From positions 1 through 35,838 of the forward strand of contig CAJUBG010000037.1 in the NCBI GenBank assembly GCA_910584575.1: a DNA stretch of 35,838 bases. Reading direction: 5' to 3'. The notes beneath the pieces are model-generated. The model searched no databases, was not told the DNA's origin, and was given only the letters and a program-made list of their open reading frames with translations. Positions within the stretch are counted from its first letter, which is position 1. Every line of letters starts with the position of its first letter. The stretch comes from an uncultured Dorea sp. (GTDB lineage: Bacteria > Bacillota > Clostridia > Lachnospirales > Lachnospiraceae). This document shows positions 8,249 to 16,926 of the stretch, in pieces. The translations under genes and the position numbers were made by a program.

Positions 8249-9124
8249 ATGGAAGATTATATAGTGAGAGCAACAGCCGCAGAACGCCAGATCCGTGCCT
8301 TTGCGGCAACCACGAGGCAGATGGTGGAGACGGCGAGAGCGCGCCACAACACCAGCCCCGTGGCCACGGCTGCCCTGGGGAGGCTTCTCAGTGCAGGGGC
8401 GATGATGGGAAGCATGATGAAGAATGATACGGATATGCTGACCCTTCAGATACGTGGGGACGGGCCGATTGAAGGGCTTACGGTTACAGCGGACAGCCGC
8501 GGTAATGTGAAGGGATATGCGGGGAATCCTGACGTGATGCTTCCACCGAAGAACGGGAAGCTGGATGTAGGCGGGGCTGTGGGAATCGGGCTTCTTAAGG
8601 TAATTAAGGATATGGGATTAAAAGAACCTTATTCGGGGCAGACCATTCTGGTATCCAGTGAGATTGCAGAGGATCTGACCTATTATTTTGCCAATTCAGA
8701 GCAGGTTCCCTCGTCGGTTGGACTTGGAGTCCTGATGGAGAAGGATAACACGGTGCGCTGTGCCGGTGGATTTATTATACAGATGATGCCGTTTGCGAAA
8801 GAGGAGACCATTTGCAAGGTGGAGGAGAACTTAAAGAAGGTTCCGTCCGTAACTTCAATTTTAAATCAGGGACATACGCCGGAAGAGCTTTTAGAGATTT
8901 TGTTTGACGGGTTAGGGCTTGAGATTACAGATACAATGCCAACCCGGTTCCATTGTAATTGCTCTAAGGACAGAGTAGAGAAGGCGGTTGTGAGCATTGG
9001 AAGGAAAGAGCTTCAGGCTATGATCGAGGATGGCGAAGACATTGAGGTGAAGTGCCATTTCTGTAATACGGCGTATCAATATACGGTGGAGGAGCTTAAG
9101 GAGATTATCAAACGCAGTAAATAA
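8249..9124 (+). CDS. hslO: Redox-regulated chaperone Hsp33
   Basis: A 291-residue cytosolic holdase activated by oxidation. The N-terminus EDYIVRATAAERQIRAFAA is family-typical. The C-terminal zinc centre is complete: Cys236 and Cys238 in CNC, Cys269 and Cys272 in CHFC. On oxidation these release zinc and form disulfides, exposing the client-binding surface. An in-frame ATG at 8183 would add 22 lysine/arginine-rich residues; homologues start at the equivalent of 8249, so I use that, although its ribosome site is poorly spaced. It is downstream of the methyltransferase and probably co-transcribed with it. Confidence 0.93.
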   Translation: MEDYIVRATAAERQIRAFAATTRQMVETARARHNTSPVATAALGRLLSAGAMMGSMMKNDTDMLTLQIRGDGPIEGLTVTADSRGNVKGYAGNPDVMLPPKNGKLDVGGAVGIGLLKVIKDMGLKEPYSGQTILVSSEIAEDLTYYFANSEQVPSSVGLGVLMEKDNTVRCAGGFIIQMMPFAKEETICKVEENLKKVPSVTSILNQGHTPEELLEILFDGLGLEITDTMPTRFHCNCSKDRVEKAVVSIGRKELQAMIEDGEDIEVKCHFCNTAYQYTVEELKEIIKRSK

Positions 9125-9144
9125 TTAAGGAGTGAACCGGCAAG

Positions 9145-11067
9145 ATGAAGGATGGTTTTTTGAAGGTGGCGGCGGCGACGCCGGATATTCGGGTTGCGGA
9201 TGTGGCTTACAACACAGGGAAGATATGCGGTCTGATTGATGAGGCTGTGGCTGCAGGTGCGAAGCTTGTGGTATTTCCTGAGCTTTGCGTGACGGGATAT
9301 ACCTGCGGCGATCTTTTCGCGCAGGATGTGCTGCTCAAGGATGCGAGGCTTGCGCTTCACAGGATTGCAGAGCATACGGCTGATAAGGATGCCCTGGTTT
9401 TTGTGGGCGTTCCGATTACTGTGGGCGGCGAATTGTATAATGTGGCGGCGGCGCTGAATAGGGGAAGGCTTCTGGGGCTTACGACCAAGACATTTCTGCC
9501 GAATTACGGGGAATTCTATGAGATGCGCCAGTTCTGCCAGGGACCAAAGGCTGCCAGGGAGATTCTGTTTGACGGTGAGATGATTCCCTTTGGCCCGCAG
9601 CTTTTGTTTACAGCGTCCTCCATAGAGTCTCTGGTGGTTTCAGCGGAGATCTGCGAGGATGCATGGTCAGCGGTTCCGCCAAGCATGGAGGCTGCCAGGG
9701 AAGGCGCGGTGGTAATCGTCAACTGTTCGGCAAGCGACGAGACGATTGGGAAGGATTCTTATCGAAGAAGCTTAATCGAAGGGCAGTCGGCACGTCTCAT
9801 CTGCGGCTATGTTTATGCCAATGCAGGAGAGGGGGAATCAACGACTGATTTGGTGTTTGGCGGACATAATCTGATTGCGGAGAATGGAACGCTTCTAAAG
9901 GAGAGTACCCGTTTTGTAAATGGCGTGATTTACTCGGAGATTGACTGGAAACGTCTTCTGAGTGAGAGAAGAAAGAATACCACATTCCAGGGGGCAGGAG
10001 AGCCTCGGTTAATGCGAATTCCGTTTGACATTCTGGAAGAAAAGACAAGCCTTACCAGGAGTATTTCCTCCAGACCATTTGTCCCTGCGGACGGGCAGGA
10101 GAGGGCAAGACGCTGTGAGGAGATTCTTATGATTCAGGCAATGGGTCTTAAGAAGCGCATGAGCCATGCACATGCCAGGAACGCTGTCGTGGGGATTTCG
10201 GGAGGCTTGGACTCCACACTGGCCCTTCTGGTGGCTGCGAAGGCATTTGACATGCTTGGGCTTAACCGTGAGGGAATCACGGCTGTGACCATGCCTTGCT
10301 TCGGAACCACAGACCGGACTTACAGGAATGCCTGTAAGATGTCTGTTAAGCTTGGGGCAACGCTTAGGGAGATTCCTATTGGCAGGTCGGTGAGTCAGCA
10401 TTTTGCGGATATCGGACACGATCCAGAGGATCATAGCGTTACTTTTGAGAATGCACAGGCAAGAGAGCGCACCCAGGTGTTGATGGACGTTGCAAACCAG
10501 ACCGGCGGTATTGTAATCGGAACCGGAGATATGTCTGAGCTGGCTTTGGGTTGGGCAACCTACAATGGTGACCATATGTCTATGTATGGGGTAAATGCAT
10601 CTGTGCCTAAGACCCTGGTTCGCCATCTGGTGCATTACTATGCGGATACCTGCCGGGATGAGGAGTTGAAGGAGGTGCTCTATGATGTGCTGGATACTCC
10701 GGTCAGCCCTGAGCTGCTCCCGCCAAAGGACGGGGAGATTGCCCAGAAGACGGAGGATCTGGTGGGACCTTACGAGCTGCATGATTTCTTCTTGTATTAT
10801 CTGTTAAGGTTCGGGTACGAGCCTGCCAAGATCTACCGGCTGGCAAGGTATGCTTTTGAGGGCGAATATGACGAAGATACGATTTACCGATGGCTTGAGA
10901 CGTTCTTAAGAAGATTCTTTACACAGCAGTTCAAGCGATCCTGCCTGCCGGACGGGCCTAAGGTGGGGACGGTTGCGCTGTCTCCGAGAGGGGATTTAAG
11001 GATGCCAAGCGACGCCTGCCAGACGAGCTGGCTTGAGAATCTTAAGAGTGTGCGCGAAGCCCGGTAA
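9145..11067 (+). CDS. nadE: Glutamine-dependent NAD(+) synthetase
   Basis: A 640-residue two-domain enzyme that converts deamido-NAD to NAD using ammonia released from glutamine. The N-terminal nitrilase-type glutaminase has its Glu46-Lys115-Cys170 triad (FPELCVTGYT, TKTFLPNYGEFYE, SAEICEDAW). The C-terminal synthetase carries the ATP-pyrophosphatase loop SGGLDS at residues 352-357. Later segments GTGDMSELALGW and YGVNASVPKTLV are typical of the synthetase domain. AAGGAG lies 5' of the ATG with somewhat long spacing. The length matches the long bacterial form and no key residue is missing. Confidence 0.95.
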   Translation: MKDGFLKVAAATPDIRVADVAYNTGKICGLIDEAVAAGAKLVVFPELCVTGYTCGDLFAQDVLLKDARLALHRIAEHTADKDALVFVGVPITVGGELYNVAAALNRGRLLGLTTKTFLPNYGEFYEMRQFCQGPKAAREILFDGEMIPFGPQLLFTASSIESLVVSAEICEDAWSAVPPSMEAAREGAVVIVNCSASDETIGKDSYRRSLIEGQSARLICGYVYANAGEGESTTDLVFGGHNLIAENGTLLKESTRFVNGVIYSEIDWKRLLSERRKNTTFQGAGEPRLMRIPFDILEEKTSLTRSISSRPFVPADGQERARRCEEILMIQAMGLKKRMSHAHARNAVVGISGGLDSTLALLVAAKAFDMLGLNREGITAVTMPCFGTTDRTYRNACKMSVKLGATLREIPIGRSVSQHFADIGHDPEDHSVTFENAQARERTQVLMDVANQTGGIVIGTGDMSELALGWATYNGDHMSMYGVNASVPKTLVRHLVHYYADTCRDEELKEVLYDVLDTPVSPELLPPKDGEIAQKTEDLVGPYELHDFFLYYLLRFGYEPAKIYRLARYAFEGEYDEDTIYRWLETFLRRFFTQQFKRSCLPDGPKVGTVALSPRGDLRMPSDACQTSWLENLKSVREAR

Positions 11068-11099
11068 TCTATTTAGTTTCAAAAAGAGGAAGGATTATA

Positions 11100-11510
11100 A
11101 TGAAAGCAAATAAGGAAGTTGCAGTCGAGAAATTTAATAAAGGCTATAATTGCTGTCAGGCGGTGGTCTGCGCTTATTGTGAGGAGTTGGGTGTTAAAGA
11201 GGAGGATGTATTCAGACTGACGGAGGGCTTCGGTCTTGGCATGGGTGGTCTGCGGGACACCTGCGGGGCGGTCACAGGAATGTTCCTGACCATCAGCCTT
11301 GCCAACAGTGCGGGAGATATGGAGAATCCACGGAAAACGAAGATGGACACCTACGCAAAGTTTCGTGAGGCAGCAGCAAAATATCGCGAGAAGAACGGCT
11401 CTATTTATTGCCGTGATCTTAAGAACATGGACGGCCCGCAGCCCCTTCCATGCTGTATCCAGTGTGTAGAAGATGCCGCGGCCTTGGTGGATGAGTATTT
11501 AAAAGGATAA
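11100..11510 (+). CDS. C_GCAxxG_C_C family protein
   Basis: A 136-residue cysteine-rich protein of the family named after its C_GCAxxG_C_C motif, found mostly in anaerobes and thought to be redox-active or metal-binding. Here GYNCCQAVVCAYC is at residues 15-27, TCGAVTGM near 55-62, and C-terminal cysteines occur in YCRDL and PCCIQC. The canonical GCA is TCGAVTG in this copy. It has no signal peptide. An AAAGAGGAAGG stretch precedes the ATG. It follows nadE by 32 bp and ends before a strong hairpin, so it is the last gene of this rightward unit. Its biochemical role is not established. Confidence 0.82.
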   Translation: MKANKEVAVEKFNKGYNCCQAVVCAYCEELGVKEEDVFRLTEGFGLGMGGLRDTCGAVTGMFLTISLANSAGDMENPRKTKMDTYAKFREAAAKYREKNGSIYCRDLKNMDGPQPLPCCIQCVEDAAALVDEYLKG

Positions 11511-11516
11511 AGGCGC

Positions 11517-11564
11517 AGCGGCGCCGGTGTTCGCAGTAAATGAAGCGTCAACACCGGCGCCGCT
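11517..11564. terminator. Strong hairpin terminator between convergent genes
   Basis: A 15-bp perfect stem (AGCGGCGCCGGTGTT at 11517-11531, complement at 11550-11564) with an 18-nt loop. It sits between the 3' ends of the rightward C_GCAxxG_C_C gene and the leftward receiver/alarmone synthetase gene, so it may serve both. The T-run is short on both sides. Confidence 0.75.
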
Positions 11565-11589
11565 TTAGCAAACATTGGCCATACAGCAA

Positions 11590-12660
11590 TTATTCATGGG
11601 AAAGGTCAATCTGATCCCGTATCTTCTGCATCTGATAATCCAAGTCTTCAATAGAATCCGCGCATTTTTTGAGCTGTTCTACAATCTCCGTGGTATTTTC
11701 CACATCCCTTTTGTATTTTAATTTGTGCTCAAGGCTTGCCCAGAAATCCATGGCAATCGTGCGGAACTGAACCTCCACCTTCATATATTTCTTTCCGTTG
11801 GAAAGGAAGATAGGAACATCCAGAATCAAGTGAAGACTCCGGTAGCCGTTTGCCTTAGGGTTCTTTATATAGTCTTTTTGGCGCACCAAAATAATATCAT
11901 CCTGTTTGATGAAAAGTTCGGCAAGGCGGTAGATATCATCCGGAAAGGAACAGATGATACGCAGTCCCGCGACATCCGCCAGATTCTCACGAATACTGTC
12001 CAGCGTGATGGGATATCCTTTCCTTTGTAGTTTTTCGTAAATGCTTTCCGGTGATTTCAGCCTGCTCTTGATGGCCTCGAAGGGATTTCGGTTATACACC
12101 TGTGAAAATTCCGCATTCAGTACCTTTAGTTTTGTCTCAACCTCAAGGATTGCAGAGCTGTATTCCATCATTAAATGCTTGAAGGACCTTGCGTCCTGTA
12201 ACTGTCTTGCCTGAAGCTGAATGATTTGGTGTTGCTTTTTCAGTGTCAGCGCCTGTTCTTCTACTGTCTGCTCTAGCTGATTTTTGTAGGTAAACAATTC
12301 AATGGCATTTTTTACCCGATTTATTACGATAGAGCTTTCAAAAGGTTTGTGGATAAAATCTGAAACCCCCAGATGAAAGCAGTTGTTTTCAATCTCAATG
12401 GCGTGCTCGCCGCTGATAATCAGTACGGGGATGTGCTTAATCCAACCGTTTCGCCGCATCTCGTCGATTACAGCAAAGCCGTCCAGCTTAGGCATCCGAA
12501 GATCCAGAAGCAGAGCAGAAATCTCGGTTCGGTATATTCTAAGCTTTTCCAGAGCCTCGGCTCCGTCTGCGGCCATCTCAATTATGTAGTCGTCTTTTAA
12601 TATGTCGTATAATAGCTCGCGGTTTAATTCCGCATCATCTACGACTAGTATTTTGTCCAT
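11590..12660 (-). CDS. Response-regulator receiver fused to RelA/SpoT-type (p)ppGpp synthetase
   Basis: A 356-residue fusion. Residues 1-120 are a receiver domain with the acidic pair Asp8/Asp9, phosphoacceptor Asp53 (LLLDLRMPKLDG), Ser83 and Lys105 (HKPFE). Residues 122-165 look like a coiled-coil linker. Residues 170-315 are a small alarmone synthetase of the RelQ/YjbM type, with IKSRLKSPESIYEKLQRKG, Asp229 in ADVAGLRI, NGYRSLHL at 271-278 and EVQFRT at 296-301, all synthetase motifs. It lacks a hydrolase domain. Inference: phosphorylation by a sensor kinase controls pyrophosphate transfer from ATP to GDP or GTP. No kinase gene is adjacent. GAGG lies upstream of the ATG on the minus strand. 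Confidence 0.88.
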   Translation of the reverse strand: MDKILVVDDAELNRELLYDILKDDYIIEMAADGAEALEKLRIYRTEISALLLDLRMPKLDGFAVIDEMRRNGWIKHIPVLIISGEHAIEIENNCFHLGVSDFIHKPFESSIVINRVKNAIELFTYKNQLEQTVEEQALTLKKQHQIIQLQARQLQDARSFKHLMMEYSSAILEVETKLKVLNAEFSQVYNRNPFEAIKSRLKSPESIYEKLQRKGYPITLDSIRENLADVAGLRIICSFPDDIYRLAELFIKQDDIILVRQKDYIKNPKANGYRSLHLILDVPIFLSNGKKYMKVEVQFRTIAMDFWASLEHKLKYKRDVENTTEIVEQLKKCADSIEDLDYQMQKIRDQIDLSHE

Positions 12661-12850
12661 ATTCCTTTACCTCTTTTTCCGGTGTATTCACTGTCGTATT
12701 CAGTACGCTCTGATATGGTGTATTACATATAGTATACTTGATTTTTCATGAAATGGGAAGGAAAAGCACATTTTATTTTAAGGGAAAAAGACGATTATAC
12801 CGGGAATCTGTCTGGCAAGTCCGGCGGCCTGGGTGCAGGCGACTGGATGC

Positions 12851-12886
12851 AAAAAGAGGGCTATCGTTTAACGATAGCCCTCTTTT
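12851..12886 (-). terminator. Terminator of the symporter gene
   Basis: Near-perfect inverted repeat AGAGGGCTATCGTT/AACGATAGCCCTCT with A-run and T-run on either flank, so it works as a rho-independent terminator for the minus-strand symporter gene. The remaining bases to the receiver/alarmone gene (12661-12850) hold its leader and only a weak -10-like TATACT. Confidence 0.8.
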
Positions 12887-12906
12887 CAGGTAAATGAACG
12901 AGTATG

Positions 12907-14433
12907 TTATTTTTTCACATTAACGCTGTCAAATTCATCGATGATCTCCTGGGAAGGAGCCTTTGTAGCAAGGCTTACGATAATAATCATGGCAAGTGAC
13001 ACCAAAAATGCCGGAAGCAGTTCATAGATGTCCAGGATTCCGCCTAACGGGCGAACCATATATTTCCAGATGAATACCATTGCGCCGCCTGCAATCATTC
13101 CGGCAAGCGCGCCCTGTAAGGTGGTACGTTTCCAGAATAAAGCACAGATCATGACGCCTGCGAAAGCAGCGCCCATACCGGCCCAGGCAAAGGAAACGAT
13201 TCCGAATACACTTGAGTTAGGATCTCTTGCCAGGAACAGAGCGATCACGGCGATACCAAGGATGGTAGCGCGGGCAATGTTAAGACTCTGCTTCTCGGTC
13301 AGCTTCTTTCCGAGGAAATCCTGAACAATATTCTCGGATACACCGGAGGCTGCAACCAACATCTGGCTGTCTGCCGTAGACATGGTAGCCGCAAGGATAC
13401 CAGCAAGGATCACACCGCCTAAGACTGCCGCAAGGACACCGTTCTGGCTCAGCTCATTGGTGAGGGCAATGATGACACGCTCGCTGTCCTCCAATGGAGC
13501 CATGCCGCCTGCGTTGACAACTGCAAGACCAACGATACCGATAAAGATTGCGATACCCATGGCAAATGTTACCCAGATAGAAGCAACACGTCTGGAAAGC
13601 ACCAGCTTCTGTTCATCCTCGATAGACATGAATCTTACCAGGATGTGGGGCATACCGAAGTATCCGATTCCCCATGCCAGAAGGGATACAGCCGTCAGCG
13701 GTGAATACGGGATGGCTGTTCCCGCAACCGCGTCATGGATGGCGGAGAGGGAGAGATAACCGGACAAAGACTTTGCATTGTCCATAACGGCTCCCATGCC
13801 GCCTGCATTGCTCACACCAAAGGTTACGATGGAGACAAGGGCGATGGACATGACGATACTCTGAATCAGGTCGTTGGTGGCAACCGTGGTAAATCCTCCC
13901 ATAATTGTATAGATTACGATTATAATTGCAAATATAATAACTCCGGCCATGTAGTCCAGGCCGAACAAGGAGTTAAAAAGCTTACCGCAGGCCGCGAAGC
14001 CGGACGCTACATACGGCACGAAGAAGATTACAATAATGACCGCAGAGATGGCTGTGATGATGTTCTTCTCATCATGGAATCTCTTGGCAAAGAAATTCGG
14101 AACCGTGATGGCGCCGATTCTCTCGGAATAACGTCTCAATCTTCTGGAGGTAAAAAGCCAGTTCAAATATGTACCGATGGCCAGACCTGCCGCGGTCCAG
14201 AACGCGTCTGCAAGACCGGTCAGATAGGCAACTCCCGGAAGTCCCATCAGCAGCCAGCTTGACATGTCGCTTGCCTCGGCGCTCATGGCAACCACCAGCG
14301 CGCCCATCTTTCTGCCGCCCAGGTAGAAATCCTCGCTGCTGTTGTTTTTTCTTGCATTGTATACGCCCACGCCAATCAGCAGACACATATAAGCAAGAAT
14401 CGTACACAAAATTACAATACTAATACTACTCAT
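12907..14433 (-). CDS. putP: Sodium/proline symporter, PutP type
   Basis: A 508-residue sodium:solute symporter with about 12-13 membrane segments, expected to import proline with Na+. The first helix is followed by SSEDFYLGGRKMG and MSAEASDMSSWLLMGLPG, which match the sodium- and proline-binding region of PutP. GRxGxxT-type and IxxxxSTADSQ segments (STADSQMLVAASG) are also present. An in-frame GTG lies at 14442, but the GAGG ribosome site is correctly placed only for the ATG at 14433. It is a single-gene unit with a consensus promoter, two palindromic operators and its own terminator, so expression is probably tightly repressed or induced. Confidence 0.92.
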   Translation of the reverse strand: MSSISIVILCTILAYMCLLIGVGVYNARKNNSSEDFYLGGRKMGALVVAMSAEASDMSSWLLMGLPGVAYLTGLADAFWTAAGLAIGTYLNWLFTSRRLRRYSERIGAITVPNFFAKRFHDEKNIITAISAVIIVIFFVPYVASGFAACGKLFNSLFGLDYMAGVIIFAIIIVIYTIMGGFTTVATNDLIQSIVMSIALVSIVTFGVSNAGGMGAVMDNAKSLSGYLSLSAIHDAVAGTAIPYSPLTAVSLLAWGIGYFGMPHILVRFMSIEDEQKLVLSRRVASIWVTFAMGIAIFIGIVGLAVVNAGGMAPLEDSERVIIALTNELSQNGVLAAVLGGVILAGILAATMSTADSQMLVAASGVSENIVQDFLGKKLTEKQSLNIARATILGIAVIALFLARDPNSSVFGIVSFAWAGMGAAFAGVMICALFWKRTTLQGALAGMIAGGAMVFIWKYMVRPLGGILDIYELLPAFLVSLAMIIIVSLATKAPSQEIIDEFDSVNVKK

Positions 14434-14491
14434 AAACTGCACCTCATTCCTTTTGTTTGTTTTACTAAAGCTTATTCTTATGCAATAGTAT

Positions 14492-14508
14492 CATAACAAA
14501 ATGTTATG
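14492..14508. promoter_or_regulatory. Palindromic operator 1 upstream of the symporter gene
   Basis: Perfect palindrome CATAACAAAATGTTATG, 17 bp, about 60 bp upstream of the symporter ATG. It shares half-sites CATAAC/GTTATG with operator 2, and the two centres are 21 bp apart, two helical turns, so two repressor dimers could bind one DNA face. Confidence 0.65.
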
Positions 14509-14511
14509 TAT

Positions 14512-14530
14512 CCATAACGAATTGTTATGG
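14512..14530. promoter_or_regulatory. Palindromic operator 2 at the symporter transcription start
   Basis: Perfect palindrome CCATAACGAATTGTTATGG, 19 bp, immediately downstream of the -10 box and covering the expected transcription start. This position suits a repressor that blocks initiation. The regulator is not encoded nearby. Confidence 0.7.
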
Positions 14531-14533
14531 TAC

Positions 14534-14562
14534 ATTATAGCACTTAGTTAAATTGCTGTCAA
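14534..14562 (-). promoter_or_regulatory. Consensus sigma-A promoter for the symporter gene
   Basis: On the minus strand TTGACA (14562-14557), a 17-bp spacer, and TATAAT (14539-14534): a perfect consensus promoter. The rest of the gap up to the pyrH start (14563-14766) contains a TATAAT at 14702-14707 on the plus strand without a good -35 box; nothing else is apparent. Confidence 0.85.
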
Positions 14563-14766
14563 TTACAGATGAACAATTTAAGAATTTTAACAATTTCGAC
14601 GATTTTTGCACTGGGTTTGGAATTTTGTATGGATTTAGAAATGAAGAAAGAATGATGTAGAATGTTGGCGGTAGTGTATTCCATTTTTTTTATTCCTATG
14701 ATATAATTTATCATGGTGAATATAGAGGATTTGAATATAATTATGAAGAATAAGGAGTATGGACGG

Positions 14767-15462
14767 ATGGAGAGAGTATTGTTAAAGCTAAGTGGGGAGG
14801 CTCTCGCAGGCGATAAGAAGACAGGATTTGACGAGGCGACATGTTTGGGGGTTGCAAGGCAGGTAAAGAGGCTGGCAGACGACGGCATCCAGGTGGCCAT
14901 CGTGACCGGAGGCGGCAATTTCTGGCGGGGCAGAACCAGTGAGACGATTGATCGTGTGAAGGCGGATCAGATTGGGATGCTGGCTACGGTGATGAACTGT
15001 ATTTATGTATCGGATATTTTCCGTTATGTGGGGATGAAGACGGAAGTATTTACCCCGTTCGTGTGCGGCGCTTTTACCACGTTATTTTCCAAGGATCGGG
15101 CGGTAGAGGCTCTTAAGGAGGGGAAGGTCGTTTTCTTTGCCGGAGGAACAGGGCACCCTTATTTTTCAACGGATACGGGGGCTGTGCTTCGGGCCATAGA
15201 GATTGAGGCGGACGCCATGCTGCTGGCGAAGGCGATTGACGGAATCTATGACAGCGACCCGAAGGTGAACCCAGAGGCGAAGAAGTATGATGAGATATCG
15301 ATTCAGGAGATTATCGACAAGAAGCTGATGGCTGTGGATTTGACGGCTTCGATTATGTGTCTGGAGAATAAGATGCCGATGCTGGTATTCGGGCTGAATG
15401 AGGAGAACAGTATTGTGGAGACTATGACCGGAACATTTACGGGAACCAAGGTGACGGTGTAG
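14767..15462 (+). CDS. pyrH: UMP kinase
   Basis: A 231-residue amino-acid-kinase-fold enzyme that phosphorylates UMP to UDP. The N-terminus MERVLLKLSGEALAG holds the catalytic lysine. GGGNFWRG (UMP/phosphate binding) and ATVMNCIYV follow, and AKAIDGIYDSDP lies in the ATP-binding part. The frame is open to an ATG at 14713 and one at 14743; I chose 14767 because AAGGAG at 14752-14757 is 9 nt upstream and homologues start here. It heads the conserved pyrH-frr-uppS-cdsA-dxr-rseP block. The rpsB-tsf genes that often precede it in Firmicutes are absent from this position. Confidence 0.95.
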   Translation: MERVLLKLSGEALAGDKKTGFDEATCLGVARQVKRLADDGIQVAIVTGGGNFWRGRTSETIDRVKADQIGMLATVMNCIYVSDIFRYVGMKTEVFTPFVCGAFTTLFSKDRAVEALKEGKVVFFAGGTGHPYFSTDTGAVLRAIEIEADAMLLAKAIDGIYDSDPKVNPEAKKYDEISIQEIIDKKLMAVDLTASIMCLENKMPMLVFGLNEENSIVETMTGTFTGTKVTV

Positions 15463-15572
15463 ATATATTGACAGGAATGGCTTTGGAGGGCAGATTTCAG
15501 ATTTGCCGATAAGTTTACAAAAATGTAGTGTGAGAATAGAATTGTGTGGGCAGAATAAAGGAGGAAGCAATT

Positions 15573-16124
15573 ATGAATGAAAGATTACAGGTGTATGAGG
15601 ACAAGATGAATAAGACTATGGCGAACCTGGACGGCGAGCTTGGAACGATCCGGGCAGGCCGCGCCAACCCCAATGTGCTTAATAGGATTAAGGTAGATTA
15701 CTACGGAACCCCGTCGCCGATTCAGCAGGTGGCGAACGTGTCGGTGCCAGAGCCGCGTATGATTCAGATTCAGCCCTGGGAGAAGAATATGCTCAAGGTG
15801 ATTGAGAAGGCGATACAGGTGTCTGACTTGGGCATCAATCCCACAAACGACGGCTCTATGATTCGTCTGGTATTTCCTGAGCTTACGGAGGAACGCAGAA
15901 AAGAGCTGGTGAAGGATGTGAAGAAGAAGGGAGAGGCGGCAAAGGTCGCAATCCGCAACATCCGCAGGGATGGCAACGACGCGTTGAAGAAGCTTAAGGG
16001 AACCGAGGTTTCGGAGGATGAGATTAAGGATATGGAGACAGAGCTTCAGAAGCTGACGGATAAGTTTGTGAAGGAAGTAGATAAGGCAGTAGACAATAAG
16101 TCAAAAGAAGTTATGACGGTTTAA
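15573..16124 (+). CDS. frr: Ribosome recycling factor
   Basis: A 183-residue protein that, with EF-G, splits the post-termination ribosome. It has the expected pattern: MNKTMANLDGELGTIRAGRAN, the VDYYGTPSPIQQVANVSVPEPRM segment, and the C-terminal basic helices around EERRKELVKDVKKKGE. Length is normal (about 185). The ATG at 15573 has AAAGGAGG at 15557-15564 with 8-nt spacing; the longer frame upstream is not needed. It lies 110 bp after pyrH, without an obvious terminator between them. Confidence 0.96.
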   Translation: MNERLQVYEDKMNKTMANLDGELGTIRAGRANPNVLNRIKVDYYGTPSPIQQVANVSVPEPRMIQIQPWEKNMLKVIEKAIQVSDLGINPTNDGSMIRLVFPELTEERRKELVKDVKKKGEAAKVAIRNIRRDGNDALKKLKGTEVSEDEIKDMETELQKLTDKFVKEVDKAVDNKSKEVMTV

Positions 16125-16132
16125 TTAAGAGA

Positions 16133-16169
16133 GGGGACAGACCAGAAGCCTGTGTGTGGGTCTGTCCCC
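16133..16169 (+). terminator. Hairpin between frr and uppS
   Basis: GGGGACAGACC (16133-16143) pairs perfectly with GGTCTGTCCCC (16159-16169) around a 15-nt loop. No T-run follows directly, so it is more likely a processing or attenuation hairpin than a full terminator. Confidence 0.5.
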
Positions 16170-16209
16170 CCGTTCATGCTGAATATTTTTTCTGGAAGGA
16201 GAGGGATTT

Positions 16210-16926
16210 ATGGTAATACCGCAGCATGTTGCGATTATTTTAGACGGAAACGGGCGATGGGCCAAGTCCAAGGGGATGCCGCGCAATTACGGCCATGCCC
16301 AGGGAAGTAAGAATGTAGAGCGTATCTGTGAGGACGCCTATCGCATGGGCGTAAAGTATCTGACCGTGTATGCATTTTCCACGGAGAACTGGAACAGGCC
16401 GAGCGACGAGGTGGCCGCGCTGATGAAGCTTTTGCGGAATTATATGAAGACCTGTCTTAAGACGGCGGCAAAGAATGACATGAAGATTCGGGTAATCGGT
16501 GATGTGACCAGATTGGATGAGGATATCCGGACTCGGATTGCCGAGCTTGAAGAAGCTACGAAGGACAACGGCGGGCTGAATTTTCAGATTGCCATCAATT
16601 ATGGAAGCAGAGACGAGATGATACGGGCAATCAGAAGGCTTGCGAAGGACTGTGTGGAAGGGAAGGCCACGCCTGAGTCCATTGATGAGAAGATGTTTGA
16701 ACGTTATCTGGATACCCATGATATTCCGGAGCCGGATCTACTGATTCGTACCAGCGGCGAGCTTCGGCTGTCTAATTTCCTTTTATGGCAGCTTGCGTAT
16801 ACGGAATTCTATTTTACGGATATTCACTGGCCGGACTTTACGAAGGAGGAGCTTATGAAGGCTATTGAACAGTATAATGCCAGGGACAGACGTTTCGGCG
16901 GGGTAAAGGAGGAACAGGATGTTTAA
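16210..16926 (+). CDS. uppS: Isoprenyl transferase (undecaprenyl diphosphate synthase)
   Basis: A 238-residue cis-prenyltransferase that makes the C55 lipid carrier for peptidoglycan and surface glycans. The magnesium-binding Asp12 is in LDGNGRWAK, YAFSTENW is intact, and the C-terminal RTSGELRLSNFLLWQ carries the arginines that bind the homoallylic diphosphate. AAGGAGAGG precedes the ATG. Its stop overlaps the cdsA start by 8 bp. Its product would feed the lipid-linked glycan steps encoded far downstream in this window. Confidence 0.95.
   Translation: MVIPQHVAIILDGNGRWAKSKGMPRNYGHAQGSKNVERICEDAYRMGVKYLTVYAFSTENWNRPSDEVAALMKLLRNYMKTCLKTAAKNDMKIRVIGDVTRLDEDIRTRIAELEEATKDNGGLNFQIAINYGSRDEMIRAIRRLAKDCVEGKATPESIDEKMFERYLDTHDIPEPDLLIRTSGELRLSNFLLWQLAYTEFYFTDIHWPDFTKEELMKAIEQYNARDRRFGGVKEEQDV

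Noticed and set aside
9516..10782. Long minus-strand frames opposite nadE
   Set aside because: They mirror the codon structure of the plus-strand gene, lack ribosome sites and encode low-complexity, unrecognisable proteins.
11517..11564. CRISPR repeat or mobile-element end
   Set aside because: A single perfect hairpin between convergent genes; no repeated units or flanking duplications, so a terminator is the simpler reading.
13028..14262. Plus-strand frames opposite the symporter gene
   Set aside because: Shadow frames of a clearly coding minus-strand membrane protein; compositions are alanine/proline-rich artefacts.
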